Shown piece by piece: positions 1 to 7,546 of a stretch of DNA of 64,000 nucleotides. How positions within the stretch are numbered: position 1 is the stretch's first letter; each line of letters opens with the position of its first letter. Where the stretch lies: positions 1-64,000 of the forward strand of contig JAUSFD010000012.1 of NCBI GenBank assembly GCA_030649955.1, in the 5' to 3' direction. Made by a program: the position numbers and the translations under genes. The notes beneath the pieces are model-generated. The model saw only the letters and a program-made list of their open reading frames with translations. It did no database searches and was not told where the DNA came from. Origin of the DNA: Candidatus Peregrinibacteria bacterium (GTDB lineage Bacteria > Patescibacteriota > Gracilibacteria > Peribacterales > Peribacteraceae).

Positions 1-41
1 AACTTGTGATTTAGCAACAGGCATCGCTCCCGTGCGCGGGG

Positions 42-362
42 CTACGCCGGACGAGCGGCCTGGAGAAAGTATACCTGCTTGCGGAGTCGATGGTCTGATT
101 CCCCGGAGCTTGCTCCGGAAAAAGGAGTCCAGAGCTTGCTCTGGGGTTCATACCATTGATTGTGCCGCAGTACCCCATATCCATCTACCTTAGGCATAAG
201 AATGTCTAGCAGCAGCAGATCCGGCTTCTGATCCTCCATTATTTTGATAGCTTCTGCGCCATTCTCCGCTTGCACAACTTTGACACCTTGCTCCTCCAAA
301 TCTTCCACCATCATTTCTCGTAGCATTCGTTCATCTTCGGTGATGAGAACAGTTTTTGTCAT
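42..362 (-). pseudogene. truncated response regulator (receiver domain fragment)
   Basis: The first 65 or so residues are a clear CheY-like receiver: acidic pocket E9/D10, phospho-acceptor D53 in LLLLDILMPKVDGYG. The homology then stops abruptly. The conserved beta4 Thr/Ser and beta5 Lys needed for phosphoryl signalling are absent, and the last 40 or so residues are encoded by sequence containing two CTTG-loop hairpins (103-118 and 129-144). It overlaps the kinase start by 4 bp (ATGA), so it was the kinase's cognate partner. I read it as a receiver cut off by a repeat insertion or deletion. A functional short protein is less likely. Confidence 0.7.
103..144. repeat. two tandem CUUG-tetraloop hairpins
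   Basis: CCGGAGCTTGCTCCGG (103-118) and CCAGAGCTTGCTCTGG (129-144) each form a 6-bp stem capped by CTTG, a known stable tetraloop. They are REP-like and sit exactly where the receiver homology of the response regulator ends. Confidence 0.6.
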
Positions 363-2062
363 GGTGTAGTTTTGGAGAACCGAAGGGTGAAGGTCGTGCC
401 CTTGTCCTGCTCGGACGTGAAGGATACTTCGGCGTTGAGGAGCTTTGCAGTGAGTGCGACAAGGTAGAGGCCGAGTCCTGTTCCTTCTGTGTCCATTCCA
501 ATGACGTTCTCGCCTCGGAAGAATTTCGAAAAGATCTTTTTCTGCTGATCCGTTGGAATGCCGTAGCCTGTATCCTCCACATCGACTCGAAGATGGGTGT
601 CTTCATTCGTTACACTTAGCCATATCTTGCCTTTTTGAGGCGTGTATTTAATGGCATTGCTTATGAGATTTCCAAGAAGCTCTTTCAGGAATGTGGGATC
701 GGTGAGGATCGACAAGCTCTTGTCACAGTTCACCTCTAAAGAGATTTCTTTCTGCACATAATTTTCCTGGAATGTAAAAATGAGGCGTTCGAGAAAGTCG
801 TGAAGCCGCACATCTTCTTTGTCGAGTGCTACCTGACCGGATTCGATAAGTGAAATCTGGAGCATGGTCGTAATCGTTGCCGACATGAGTCCCGCTGCTG
901 TCTTTCCATCTTCAAGCATCTTCGCCTGTCGTGCGTCAACTTTTTCAGACAGTTCCTTCTGGAGCTTGCCCATCGTCCAGCGGATGGCCGTGAGCGGGGT
1001 ACGCAGCTGATGGGAAGCAAGCGACATGAATTCCGATTTCGCTTTGTCAATTTCTTTTTCTTTCGTAATATCGCGAAATACTTCAACTGCGCCGATAAGG
1101 TCGTCGCCTATAAAAATAGGAGCAACCGTTATAGAAACTGGAAAAGACGTCTCATCTTTCCTCTTATAGTAGATCGTAGTTGTCGTTGTAGTAGTCGTGC
1201 GCTCGTTGAGGGTTTTGGTGACTAAACGTTCTGATTCCGAAATAATGTTGCCATTCGAGTCCACCATGCGTATGACCTCGGACAGTAATTTTCCCTGTGC
1301 TTCTCCCTCCTTCCATCCGAGCATTTTCTCAAATTCCTTGTTCACGAGCAGAATCCGTTCGTTTTCATCTGTTGCCACGAGTCCATCACCAATACTCGCT
1401 AAGATCGCCTCGTCTTTAGCCCTGACCTCTTCAAGGTCTTTGGTGCGTTCACGGACTTTCTTTTCGAGCGTTTCGTGCGACATTTTGAGTTTCTTTGCCG
1501 TCACGACCAGCTTACGTCTCACATCTTCCTTTTCCTTAGCGAACACTGCGAGTTGTTTGGCTTTAAGGCGGAGTTCCTCTGCCGTCACCTCCAACTTGTG
1601 CTTGGTATCTTCCTTTTCCTTGGCGGTCACGGCGAGGTTTTTGGCTTTAAGTTTCAGTTCCTCTGCCGTCACCTCCAGCTTGCGCTTGGTATCTTCCTTT
1701 TCCTTGGCGGTCACGGCGAGTTGTTTGGCCTGGAGGCGGAGTTTCTCTGCCGTCACCTCCAACTTACGCTTGGTATCTTCCTTTTCCTTGGCCAGAACTT
1801 TGAGATTGCGCCTCACATCCTCCTTTTCCTTGGCGGTCACCGCGAGCTGTTTGGCTTTGAAGCGAAGTTTCTTTGCCGTCACCACCAGCTTCCGTCTGAC
1901 ATCCTCCTTTCCCTTGGCGGTCACGGCGAGCTGCTTCGCCTTAAGGCGAAGCTTCTCTGCCGTCACCTCCAGCTTACGTCGGACATCTTCCTTTTCCTTA
2001 GCCAAAAATTTAAGCTTGAGGGCTATGTCATCGAATGCAGAAATAATAGTTTTTTTGCTCAT
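359..2062 (-). CDS. cytosolic PAS sensor histidine kinase with 28-residue coiled-coil repeats
   Basis: 567 aa with no membrane segment. Residues about 20-195 are a tandem repeat of a 28-residue unit of type KEKEDxxRKLEVTAEKLRLKAKQL, with about five full units and shorter ones, predicted to be a long charged coiled coil. A PAS domain follows (about 218-333) with an eight-threonine run at 289-296. Then come HisKA with H351 (SLASHQLRTPL) and an HATPase domain with N-box NLISNAIKYTP, G1 DTGYGIP and G2 GTGLGLYL. The domains look active. The truncated receiver gene downstream overlaps by 4 bp, so the phosphotransfer target is probably lost or elsewhere. The input signal is unknown. The coiled coil may oligomerise the kinase or bind a scaffold. 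Confidence 0.9.
   Translation of the reverse strand: MSKKTIISAFDDIALKLKFLAKEKEDVRRKLEVTAEKLRLKAKQLAVTAKGKEDVRRKLVVTAKKLRFKAKQLAVTAKEKEDVRRNLKVLAKEKEDTKRKLEVTAEKLRLQAKQLAVTAKEKEDTKRKLEVTAEELKLKAKNLAVTAKEKEDTKHKLEVTAEELRLKAKQLAVFAKEKEDVRRKLVVTAKKLKMSHETLEKKVRERTKDLEEVRAKDEAILASIGDGLVATDENERILLVNKEFEKMLGWKEGEAQGKLLSEVIRMVDSNGNIISESERLVTKTLNERTTTTTTTTIYYKRKDETSFPVSITVAPIFIGDDLIGAVEVFRDITKEKEIDKAKSEFMSLASHQLRTPLTAIRWTMGKLQKELSEKVDARQAKMLEDGKTAAGLMSATITTMLQISLIESGQVALDKEDVRLHDFLERLIFTFQENYVQKEISLEVNCDKSLSILTDPTFLKELLGNLISNAIKYTPQKGKIWLSVTNEDTHLRVDVEDTGYGIPTDQQKKIFSKFFRGENVIGMDTEGTGLGLYLVALTAKLLNAEVSFTSEQDKGTTFTLRFSKTTP
1495..2010 (-). repeat. 84-bp tandem repeats inside the histidine kinase gene
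   Basis: Diverged copies of an 84-bp unit (28 codons), including one half-length unit, run head to tail. They preserve the reading frame and encode the coiled-coil array. Confidence 0.8.
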
Positions 2063-2446
2063 ATATCACAAAAAGTACCAACACGAACCCCGCACCAGAA
2101 TAAACTCGGTACGGGGCAGGCGTCGGTAGAAGAAATGGCTTCTCTGTGGAGAACTTTTAAGAGAGAGGAGTTGGCATTACGAGGACTTTTGTTCATGAGA
2201 TAATTGCATAATGCTGCTAGAAGCACAATACGCTGTATCGGTTGGTTTACCATGGGCAATCACACGCGAAATATGCTGGGAATGGGGATTAGACTGAAAA
2301 TGTGTTTTTGGTACGAAGACTATGGCTCCCCTGGTTGGATTCGAACTTCTGGAGAGGAGAATTTTCGAGAATGCTGTGATTGTGCAGTATTTCCATGCAT
2401 CGCTTCTGAACAATGTGACACAATAGCAACTATTACCCTTCCCACT
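2063..2446. other. intergenic region with a tRNA-Asn 3'-end remnant
   Basis: No convincing gene. At 2323-2347 the minus strand carries TTCGAATCCAACC then GGGGAGCCA, which matches the 3' end of the intact tRNA-Asn at 3158-3232 apart from one base. The 5' half of a tRNA is missing and the T-stem cannot pair, so this is a fragment, probably an old att scar. Confidence 0.5.
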
Positions 2447-2839
2447 ATGACAGGAACTCCGGCACTGTCGTCCCCGAAGTCCGTTGCAGTTTTGTACGAT
2501 GGTCACTGCGGACTCTGCACGCGGAGCATACGCGTGCTGCGATCACTTGACTGGTTGAAGCATCTCCATCTCGTCAATTTTCACGACGACGTTGAACGGA
2601 GGAACTTCGCGCCGGATCTCAGCTTCGAGGAGCTCGATCGCTCACTCCATGCCCGGTTTCGTACTGGAAAGACACGCACAGGGTTCGATGCCTTCCGTGC
2701 AATTGCCTGGCACCTGCCGTTGCTCTGGCCGGTTGCTCCCTTCCTATACCTTCCAGGGATAGCGCCGATTGGACGGAGAATCTATGCCCGTATAGCGGAA
2801 CGGCGGAAGACGTGTACCCATGACAATTGCCAGATCTAG
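2447..2839 (+). CDS. DCC family (DUF393) thiol-disulfide oxidoreductase-like protein
   Basis: 130 aa from ATG 2447. The N-terminus holds the family hallmark VLYDGHCGLCTRSIR, with a C-x-x-C in a thioredoxin-like start. The middle contains the conserved region F-x-A-(F)-R with W and P residues (GFDAFRAIAWHLPLLWP) and a hydrophobic helix before a C-terminal Cys pair (KTCTHDNC). The family is usually called predicted thiol-disulfide oxidoreductase, and its substrate is unknown. The frame is open upstream, but that part runs through the tRNA remnant and is not conserved-looking, so the internal Met is preferred. Confidence 0.8.
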   Translation: MTGTPALSSPKSVAVLYDGHCGLCTRSIRVLRSLDWLKHLHLVNFHDDVERRNFAPDLSFEELDRSLHARFRTGKTRTGFDAFRAIAWHLPLLWPVAPFLYLPGIAPIGRRIYARIAERRKTCTHDNCQI

Positions 2840-2877
2840 CGTACAATGGACCAGCGCCCTATACTCCGCGCTCCGAT

Positions 2878-3045
2878 CTTTGCTGTCCGGTCCCCGGCTT
2901 GCCGGAGCCGAAGCCCCGAGCGTAGTCGAGGGCGAAGGATCCACCTCAGAAGTAGTGTGCTCATTCCTCATCACCGTTCTCCCACGCATTCCCCGGCCGG
3001 CCGGCCGTAGCCTTCGAGGCGAAGGCCGGTAGCTCCCACCTTCGC
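2878..3045. repeat. dispersed palindromic repeats
   Basis: The gap between the DCC gene and tRNA-Asn has no gene. It holds CCGGCTTGCCGG, the motif GAGCGTAGTCGAGGGCGAAGG (same family as the copy at 42733-42750 upstream of ileS) and a GCCTTCGAGGCGAAGGC hairpin. These look like dispersed repeat elements. Confidence 0.5.
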
Positions 3046-3157
3046 CCCTTGTATACCTTCGTCCAAGGATTCTGCGCATTCACGTTCACTCTTCGGAAGG
3101 CTACGGTGGGCGAGTGCGGTCGGTTATCATCTCCAATGGGTCATTCACAATTATCGG

Positions 3158-3232
3158 TCCCCGGTAGCTCAATGGTAGAGCATCTCGCTGTTAACGAGAG
3201 GGTTGTTGGTTCGAATCCAACCCGGGGAGCCA
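3158..3232 (+). tRNA. tRNA-Asn (GUU)
   Basis: A complete cloverleaf can be folded: acceptor TCCCCGG pairs with CCGGGGA, the anticodon loop is CTGTTAA with anticodon GTT, the T-arm is GTTGG-TTCGAAT-CCAAC, the discriminator is G, and CCA is encoded at 3230-3232. It stands alone. Confidence 0.95.
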
Positions 3233-3353
3233 CTTTGACTACCTACGTAACACGGTTACTTTCCAGTCGTGAAAATACTCACAACAGTCGATTGTTTAGG
3301 AATCACGAGATCTTGCCAAATACTGAGCGACAAAAACACAAACCCCAATGTCC

Positions 3354-4601
3354 CTATTTCTTCACACGGTGCTTCAGAATCACAATCTCGCGCCCGACAA
3401 ACTGATCCGGTCGGCGGTATGTGAGGGACAGCCTCCCCGGCGTATCCGGTTTGATCCCCGGAGGCAGAGTCGCTTGGTACCCGAGCTTCCCGAGGAGGGT
3501 CCAGATCTTCTCCAGCCGCACTTCCCCTTTCGAGTGGAACCAGACGGGAAAGATGCAGACCACGGGAACACCGGGGAGCGTCTTCGCCGCATTCTCGAAG
3601 AATCCGGCCTCGATCCGCTCCACTTCATTCTTCATCTTCTCCGCCTCGCGGAGGGGTGCAGCCTTCGTGAGCGGGGGGCCCAGGGTTGTCTCCGTGACGA
3701 CGATATCGGGCTTCTCCTTGAGCTCGAACGGCTTCTGCGCATCCTGCTTCCACACGGTGCTCGGCACATCTTTCTTGAGGATCTTCTCCTCCTTGCGCAA
3801 CCAATCGAGGTTCTTCTCGCACCCGTTCACAGCCTTGAGCGATAGGTCCGATGCGAGGACCGTGGACCCACGGAGAAGTGCCTCCATCGGGATCACACCC
3901 GTGCCACAGAAGGGATCGAAAACGAGGAGTGGGGGATTCTTCTTCTTGCCCGTCACCGGAGCGAGCTTGGGATTTCCCGTACTCTTCGCCATCCACTCCC
4001 CGAAGTTGAGGAGCATCTGCGCAAGCTTGGGAGGCAGGAGTCCAACCGTCGTGTCGCGCACGGGCTTGTCCATATCGCGCTTCGTGTAAGCATCGACATC
4101 CTGCGCGCAGATCGTGCGGCCAATCCAGAGCGCATCTCCGTCGCGGATGATCGTGAGCTCACAGCCGTGCGATCCATCGACGATCCCCGCATCGTGGAGG
4201 AGTACTGCAGGCGTGAGTTTGTTCTCTGACCCCACGTATCGGCTGGGGCGGCCCTTCTTCTTCAAGTACGTTTTCGCATTGCGGTAGAGCGAGTGTAGCT
4301 CCGGCTTGCGCAGTCCGAACGTACGGAAGCTGAAGGTCGCCTTTCCCTTCACCGCGCTGAGTTCATTCCCGAGCAGTTGCGGGACATCCTCGAGCGAGAG
4401 CGATTCCTCCGTGATGCGCTTGGCGATGTACGGAGTCCCGCCGAGGTTCGAGAGTTTCTCCGGTGTGAGGTCCTCACTGCTCTCGAAGAGGATGATGTTC
4501 TTGAAAATTGTCTTCGTGAGCGAGAAGTTCTCCGCCACCGCGGCGAGCTCTGCAGTGGATATATGCGGTTGATGACCCAAGAAGGCGGCGTACGAATTCA
4601 T
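3354..4601 (-). CDS. Trm11/TrmG10-like RNA (guanine-N2) methyltransferase
   Basis: 415 aa. The N-terminal half (AFLGHQPHISTAEL) resembles the substrate-binding part of Trm11-type enzymes. The C-terminal half has the UPF0020-type methylase signature: RDMDKPVRDTTVGLLPPKLAQ before the SAM site, then DPFCGTGVIPMEALLRG. The catalytic region reads VVTETTLGPPL instead of the usual (N/D)PPY, which may mark a subfamily or altered chemistry. It probably modifies tRNA. The ATG at 4601 is chosen because upstream codons run into the heptamer hairpin at 4608-4691. Confidence 0.75.
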   Translation of the reverse strand: MNSYAAFLGHQPHISTAELAAVAENFSLTKTIFKNIILFESSEDLTPEKLSNLGGTPYIAKRITEESLSLEDVPQLLGNELSAVKGKATFSFRTFGLRKPELHSLYRNAKTYLKKKGRPSRYVGSENKLTPAVLLHDAGIVDGSHGCELTIIRDGDALWIGRTICAQDVDAYTKRDMDKPVRDTTVGLLPPKLAQMLLNFGEWMAKSTGNPKLAPVTGKKKNPPLLVFDPFCGTGVIPMEALLRGSTVLASDLSLKAVNGCEKNLDWLRKEEKILKKDVPSTVWKQDAQKPFELKEKPDIVVTETTLGPPLTKAAPLREAEKMKNEVERIEAGFFENAAKTLPGVPVVCIFPVWFHSKGEVRLEKIWTLLGKLGYQATLPPGIKPDTPGRLSLTYRRPDQFVGREIVILKHRVKK

Positions 4602-4607
4602 AGAGAG

Positions 4608-4691
4608 AATGGACAGTGGGCAACGGACAGTGGACAGTACCTGTCTCTGAACGTTTTCCATTGTCCACTATCCACTGCTCACTGTCCATTT
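4608..4691. repeat. heptamer-repeat hairpin (GGACAGT type)
   Basis: The left arm at 4608-4638 is a loose tandem of GGACAGT. The right arm at 4659-4691 is its imperfect reverse complement (about 31 bp, several G-U pairs). It lies between two genes on the minus strand, and the last codons of the upstream glycosyltransferase (KWTVSSG) are read from the right arm. Confidence 0.75.
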
Positions 4692-6089
4692 CCCTGCTTT
4701 CTCGTGGAGCAAGAGAGTGGTCAGGAGAACAGCGATGGGCATTAATTGCACCAGTCCCCTCGCGTATCCGGTCTGCTTCAGCGCCTCCGTGGAGATCCCC
4801 GTGAAGAAGTAGAGCGGCATCTGGCCCAGGTAGACGATGAGGAAGAATGCGCTGAGGATCACGAGGGGTGTGCGGAACGCTTCTTTCCGCAGGGCGATCA
4901 GCAGGAGGATCAGGAGGGGGGGAAGGAGATTCCAGTTTCCCTCGAAGAACGTGTTGATCCAGATGGCGTACGCGACACCCTCCTGCCATGCGATCGAGAG
5001 GCCGCTGATGGACTTCGCGTTCCCGAAGGGGAGGCCATGAGCAAATTTGAAGGCAATCCAGGGGATGGCGATCATCGCAATGCTCACAACGTACCATGCG
5101 AGGGCAGTCAGTGCCTGCTTCCCCGTGAGTGCGTTCTGCTTCCGCAGCCATAGGATGGAGATGAGCACGAGGAGCAGGAGCGGTGGCAGGTGCAGCACCA
5201 GCGCTTCATTCTTCGTGAAGACGAGGAGCGCGGTACACAGCGCGGAGAGGCGCATGTGCGTGAGGCACTCCTCCACGGAATCACTGCTGAGTGCATGGAA
5301 GAGGAAGGCAACTGCAGGGAGCAAATGCGCGGCGAGGAAGATATCCGCGTACGCGGTACTCCCATGGACGAGTGGCAGAGGGAGAGATGCGAAGATGTAT
5401 GTGCCCAGGAGCGCGACTGCAGTGTTCGAGCGACGACGGAGAGATCCGTAGAGGAGGACGAGGATTGCGATGTACCAGAGGATGTGCACACCGCTCACAA
5501 CGCCCTCTCGCCACTCTCCGGGTATTGTTGAGAGCATGGCCTTCACCATCGGGACGGTAGGCGGGTAGGAGCTCACACCACCGGCGGATTCGCCTTCGTT
5601 TCCTGCGGGGATCTCGAGCGTGAGGGCCTCCGTTTCGAAGAAGAGCTTCCCGCGCATGTTCCAGTTGTTGTACACGTCGTCGAAGTACGCGGGAGTGGCG
5701 AGGAGGATGAAGGCGCCGGCGGCTATCTTCGCGACGATCCAGATCCCCAGGATGACGGCGAGGCCCTTCACCCAGGGGGGGAGGGGAGGAGAAGGAGGGG
5801 GGACGGCACTCCGGAAGAGCGACGGCTGCCGACGCCACGCGAGGATGGCGATCAGGGGGATGAGGAGAACGGCATCCGCGATGGCGAAGCCCACTGCCGC
5901 GAAGGCGATGAGCCCGGTGATGTTCAGCACGAAAGCCGTGAACATCGTGAGCGTGAGCCCGAGCACGAACCCGAGCGCGATGCGCTCGATCTGCAGGAGC
6001 ACGGGTGTGCGCCCCTCGACAACGCGCACGAGGAGCCACCCAATGAGGGTTGCGGGGAGCACGCCCAGGAGGATGGTGAGGATGTTCAT
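4668..6089 (-). CDS. GT-C family membrane glycosyltransferase-like protein
   Basis: 473 aa with about eleven hydrophobic spans. After the first helices a soluble loop carries YFDDVYNNWNMRGK, a DD motif placed where GT-C enzymes hold catalytic acids, followed by NEGESAGGVSSYPPTVP. This fits an RgtA/ArnT-like polyprenyl-phosphate-sugar-dependent transferase. Donor and acceptor cannot be read from sequence. ATG 6089 overlaps the stop of the upstream gene by 4 bp (ATGA), so the two are translated together. The C-terminus extends into the hairpin at 4608-4691. Confidence 0.75.
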   Translation of the reverse strand: MNILTILLGVLPATLIGWLLVRVVEGRTPVLLQIERIALGFVLGLTLTMFTAFVLNITGLIAFAAVGFAIADAVLLIPLIAILAWRRQPSLFRSAVPPPSPPLPPWVKGLAVILGIWIVAKIAAGAFILLATPAYFDDVYNNWNMRGKLFFETEALTLEIPAGNEGESAGGVSSYPPTVPMVKAMLSTIPGEWREGVVSGVHILWYIAILVLLYGSLRRRSNTAVALLGTYIFASLPLPLVHGSTAYADIFLAAHLLPAVAFLFHALSSDSVEECLTHMRLSALCTALLVFTKNEALVLHLPPLLLLVLISILWLRKQNALTGKQALTALAWYVVSIAMIAIPWIAFKFAHGLPFGNAKSISGLSIAWQEGVAYAIWINTFFEGNWNLLPPLLILLLIALRKEAFRTPLVILSAFFLIVYLGQMPLYFFTGISTEALKQTGYARGLVQLMPIAVLLTTLLLHEKAGKWTVSSG

Positions 6090-7270
6090 GGGACGGGGTT
6101 CGTACGGAAGACGAAGGACGTGGGATCGTACTGCAGGAGCATGCGTCCGGGCTTCGATTGCGCCACGCCATCGAGGAGGAGCACCCCGCCTGATCCGACG
6201 GTGATATCGGGCCGGTCGTAGATGACCCACGTATCCACCCCCTTGAGCGACTGCGTCGGATCCGTCGGGAGGATGGGGAAGGTCATGTAGCGGATGGACC
6301 CCAGGTACGGCCACCGGTACTGCGTCATGAAGATGTAGCTCATGCGGCCGGCGATGTGCGGCCGCACCTCCTCGACGAAGTTGTAGAACCGCGCGCGCTC
6401 GCGGAAGGCTCGCTCCTCCGGAGCCGCGCTGATGTACGTGCTGTAGTCCGTGTACGCGTAGTTGAGGAACTCGAGCCCCATGCGCAGGTCATAGAAGATC
6501 CACATCCCCGCAATTGAGCATGCGAGGATAGTGATCGCGCGCTTGCGCGTTGCGTCCCTCTTCGCGCCAAACCACGAGCGTGATCGGAACACCTGCACGA
6601 ACACGTACACCAGCGGAATGGCGAGGAGTGCATAGATCACCCGGTTCGCCGACCACCCTGCCGGTGGTTGCGTGAGGAACACCCGCGCTCGCGCGATGGG
6701 ATTGAATGCGATCATCGGTCCCCAGAGGAAGTTGATCGAGTACGGCCGGAAGCCATCGAAGGTCCAGAAGGACTTCCACGCTTCGAGGAATTTCTCCGGC
6801 GGACTCCACCGTTTCGCTTCGATCTTCCTGATGGTGATATCCGCCCCCGGGGGCAGCGCAATGCCGAAGTAATCCGTGTACGGGTCCCACTGTGGGTACG
6901 CAGTCGCGTTGATGTTGAACTCGTGGTCCTCACTCGAACCGGCGATCACGAGCGGGAGCTGCACGAGCACACCCTCCGGTGTACCGCGCACATGCCAGAG
7001 GAAAGCAGCCTCCGTTGTCTCCATCGGTCCCAACGTGAGCGTGATCGCCTCCATCCGGTACGGCGACGTGTTCCTGTGCATGAGCCGCCCCTCCTTCTGC
7101 GTCGCGATGTGCATGCCCTCCGCTATCGGCTCTGCAGATGTAAGACCTCGCATGTCCCAGTGTCCCGGGATTTGCCCTCCCGTGAAATCCCACACCGTTG
7201 TTCGCATTGCGAAGGCGGACGACGGGAGGAGGAATGCGCACCCGATGATTACGCTCTTCAGGAGGAGCAC
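6086..7270 (-). CDS. exported/membrane protein partnered with the GT-C enzyme
   Basis: 394 aa from GTG 7270, chosen because TACAAT lies 6 nt upstream and because the signal peptide VLLLKSVIIGCAFLLPSSAFA starts there. After the signal peptide comes a beta-rich extracytoplasmic domain of about 180 residues, then two membrane helices (RVIYALLAIPLVYVFVQVF and AITILACSIAGMWIFYDL) and a C-terminal domain of about 120 residues. I do not recognise the family. Overlap with the glycosyltransferase gene suggests one pathway, perhaps surface polysaccharide or protein glycosylation. Confidence 0.7.
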   Translation of the reverse strand: MLLLKSVIIGCAFLLPSSAFAMRTTVWDFTGGQIPGHWDMRGLTSAEPIAEGMHIATQKEGRLMHRNTSPYRMEAITLTLGPMETTEAAFLWHVRGTPEGVLVQLPLVIAGSSEDHEFNINATAYPQWDPYTDYFGIALPPGADITIRKIEAKRWSPPEKFLEAWKSFWTFDGFRPYSINFLWGPMIAFNPIARARVFLTQPPAGWSANRVIYALLAIPLVYVFVQVFRSRSWFGAKRDATRKRAITILACSIAGMWIFYDLRMGLEFLNYAYTDYSTYISAAPEERAFRERARFYNFVEEVRPHIAGRMSYIFMTQYRWPYLGSIRYMTFPILPTDPTQSLKGVDTWVIYDRPDITVGSGGVLLLDGVAQSKPGRMLLQYDPTSFVFRTNPVP

Positions 7271-7276
7271 GGGTGC

Positions 7277-7282
7277 ATTGTA
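7277..7282 (-). promoter_or_regulatory. -10 box 6 nt before the GTG of the exported protein gene
   Basis: TACAAT on the minus strand with a 6-nt gap to GTG 7270 and no Shine-Dalgarno sequence. The mRNA would begin at or next to the start codon. Confidence 0.55.
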
Positions 7283-7325
7283 CTGGAGAGTTTTTGAATG
7301 CGAATGAGATGTTGTTGTTCTTGTT

Positions 7326-7541
7326 TGCACCTCACCCCCAACCCCTCTCCTCTCTTGGCTCGAGCACTGACATGCAGATACACACCTGTGAGCTACGAAT
7401 GGAGGAGAGGGGCGTGTATTGTTTTTGTTTTGCTGTATACGAACAGAACACCAACACTCCCCTCTCCTCCGATAGAGGCTTAAGAATGAGGGCCGCTCAT
7501 CACCTCTCGAATTAAATGAGGAGAGGGGCTGGGGGCGAGGT
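7326..7541. repeat. nested C-rich inverted repeats between alaS and the GT operon
   Basis: The outer arms CACCTCACCCCCAACCCC (7327 on) and GGGGCTGGGGGCGAGGTG (ending 7541) are complementary and enclose about 165 nt. An inner pair, GGAGGAGAGGGGC (about 7401) and CCCCTCTCCTCC (about 7459), repeats the scheme. No coding potential. It resembles a dispersed palindromic element nested in another copy, and may also terminate alaS transcription. Confidence 0.6.
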
Positions 7542-7546
7542 GTGTT

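Noticed and set aside
1197-2129. 310-codon open frame opposite the histidine kinase repeats
   Set aside because: It is antisense to a well-supported kinase. The Ser/Leu-rich repetitive product mirrors the coiled-coil repeat and has no domain.
2323-2410. an intact tRNA on the minus strand
   Set aside because: Only the T-loop and acceptor 3' part are tRNA-like. The T-stem does not pair and no anticodon arm can be folded.
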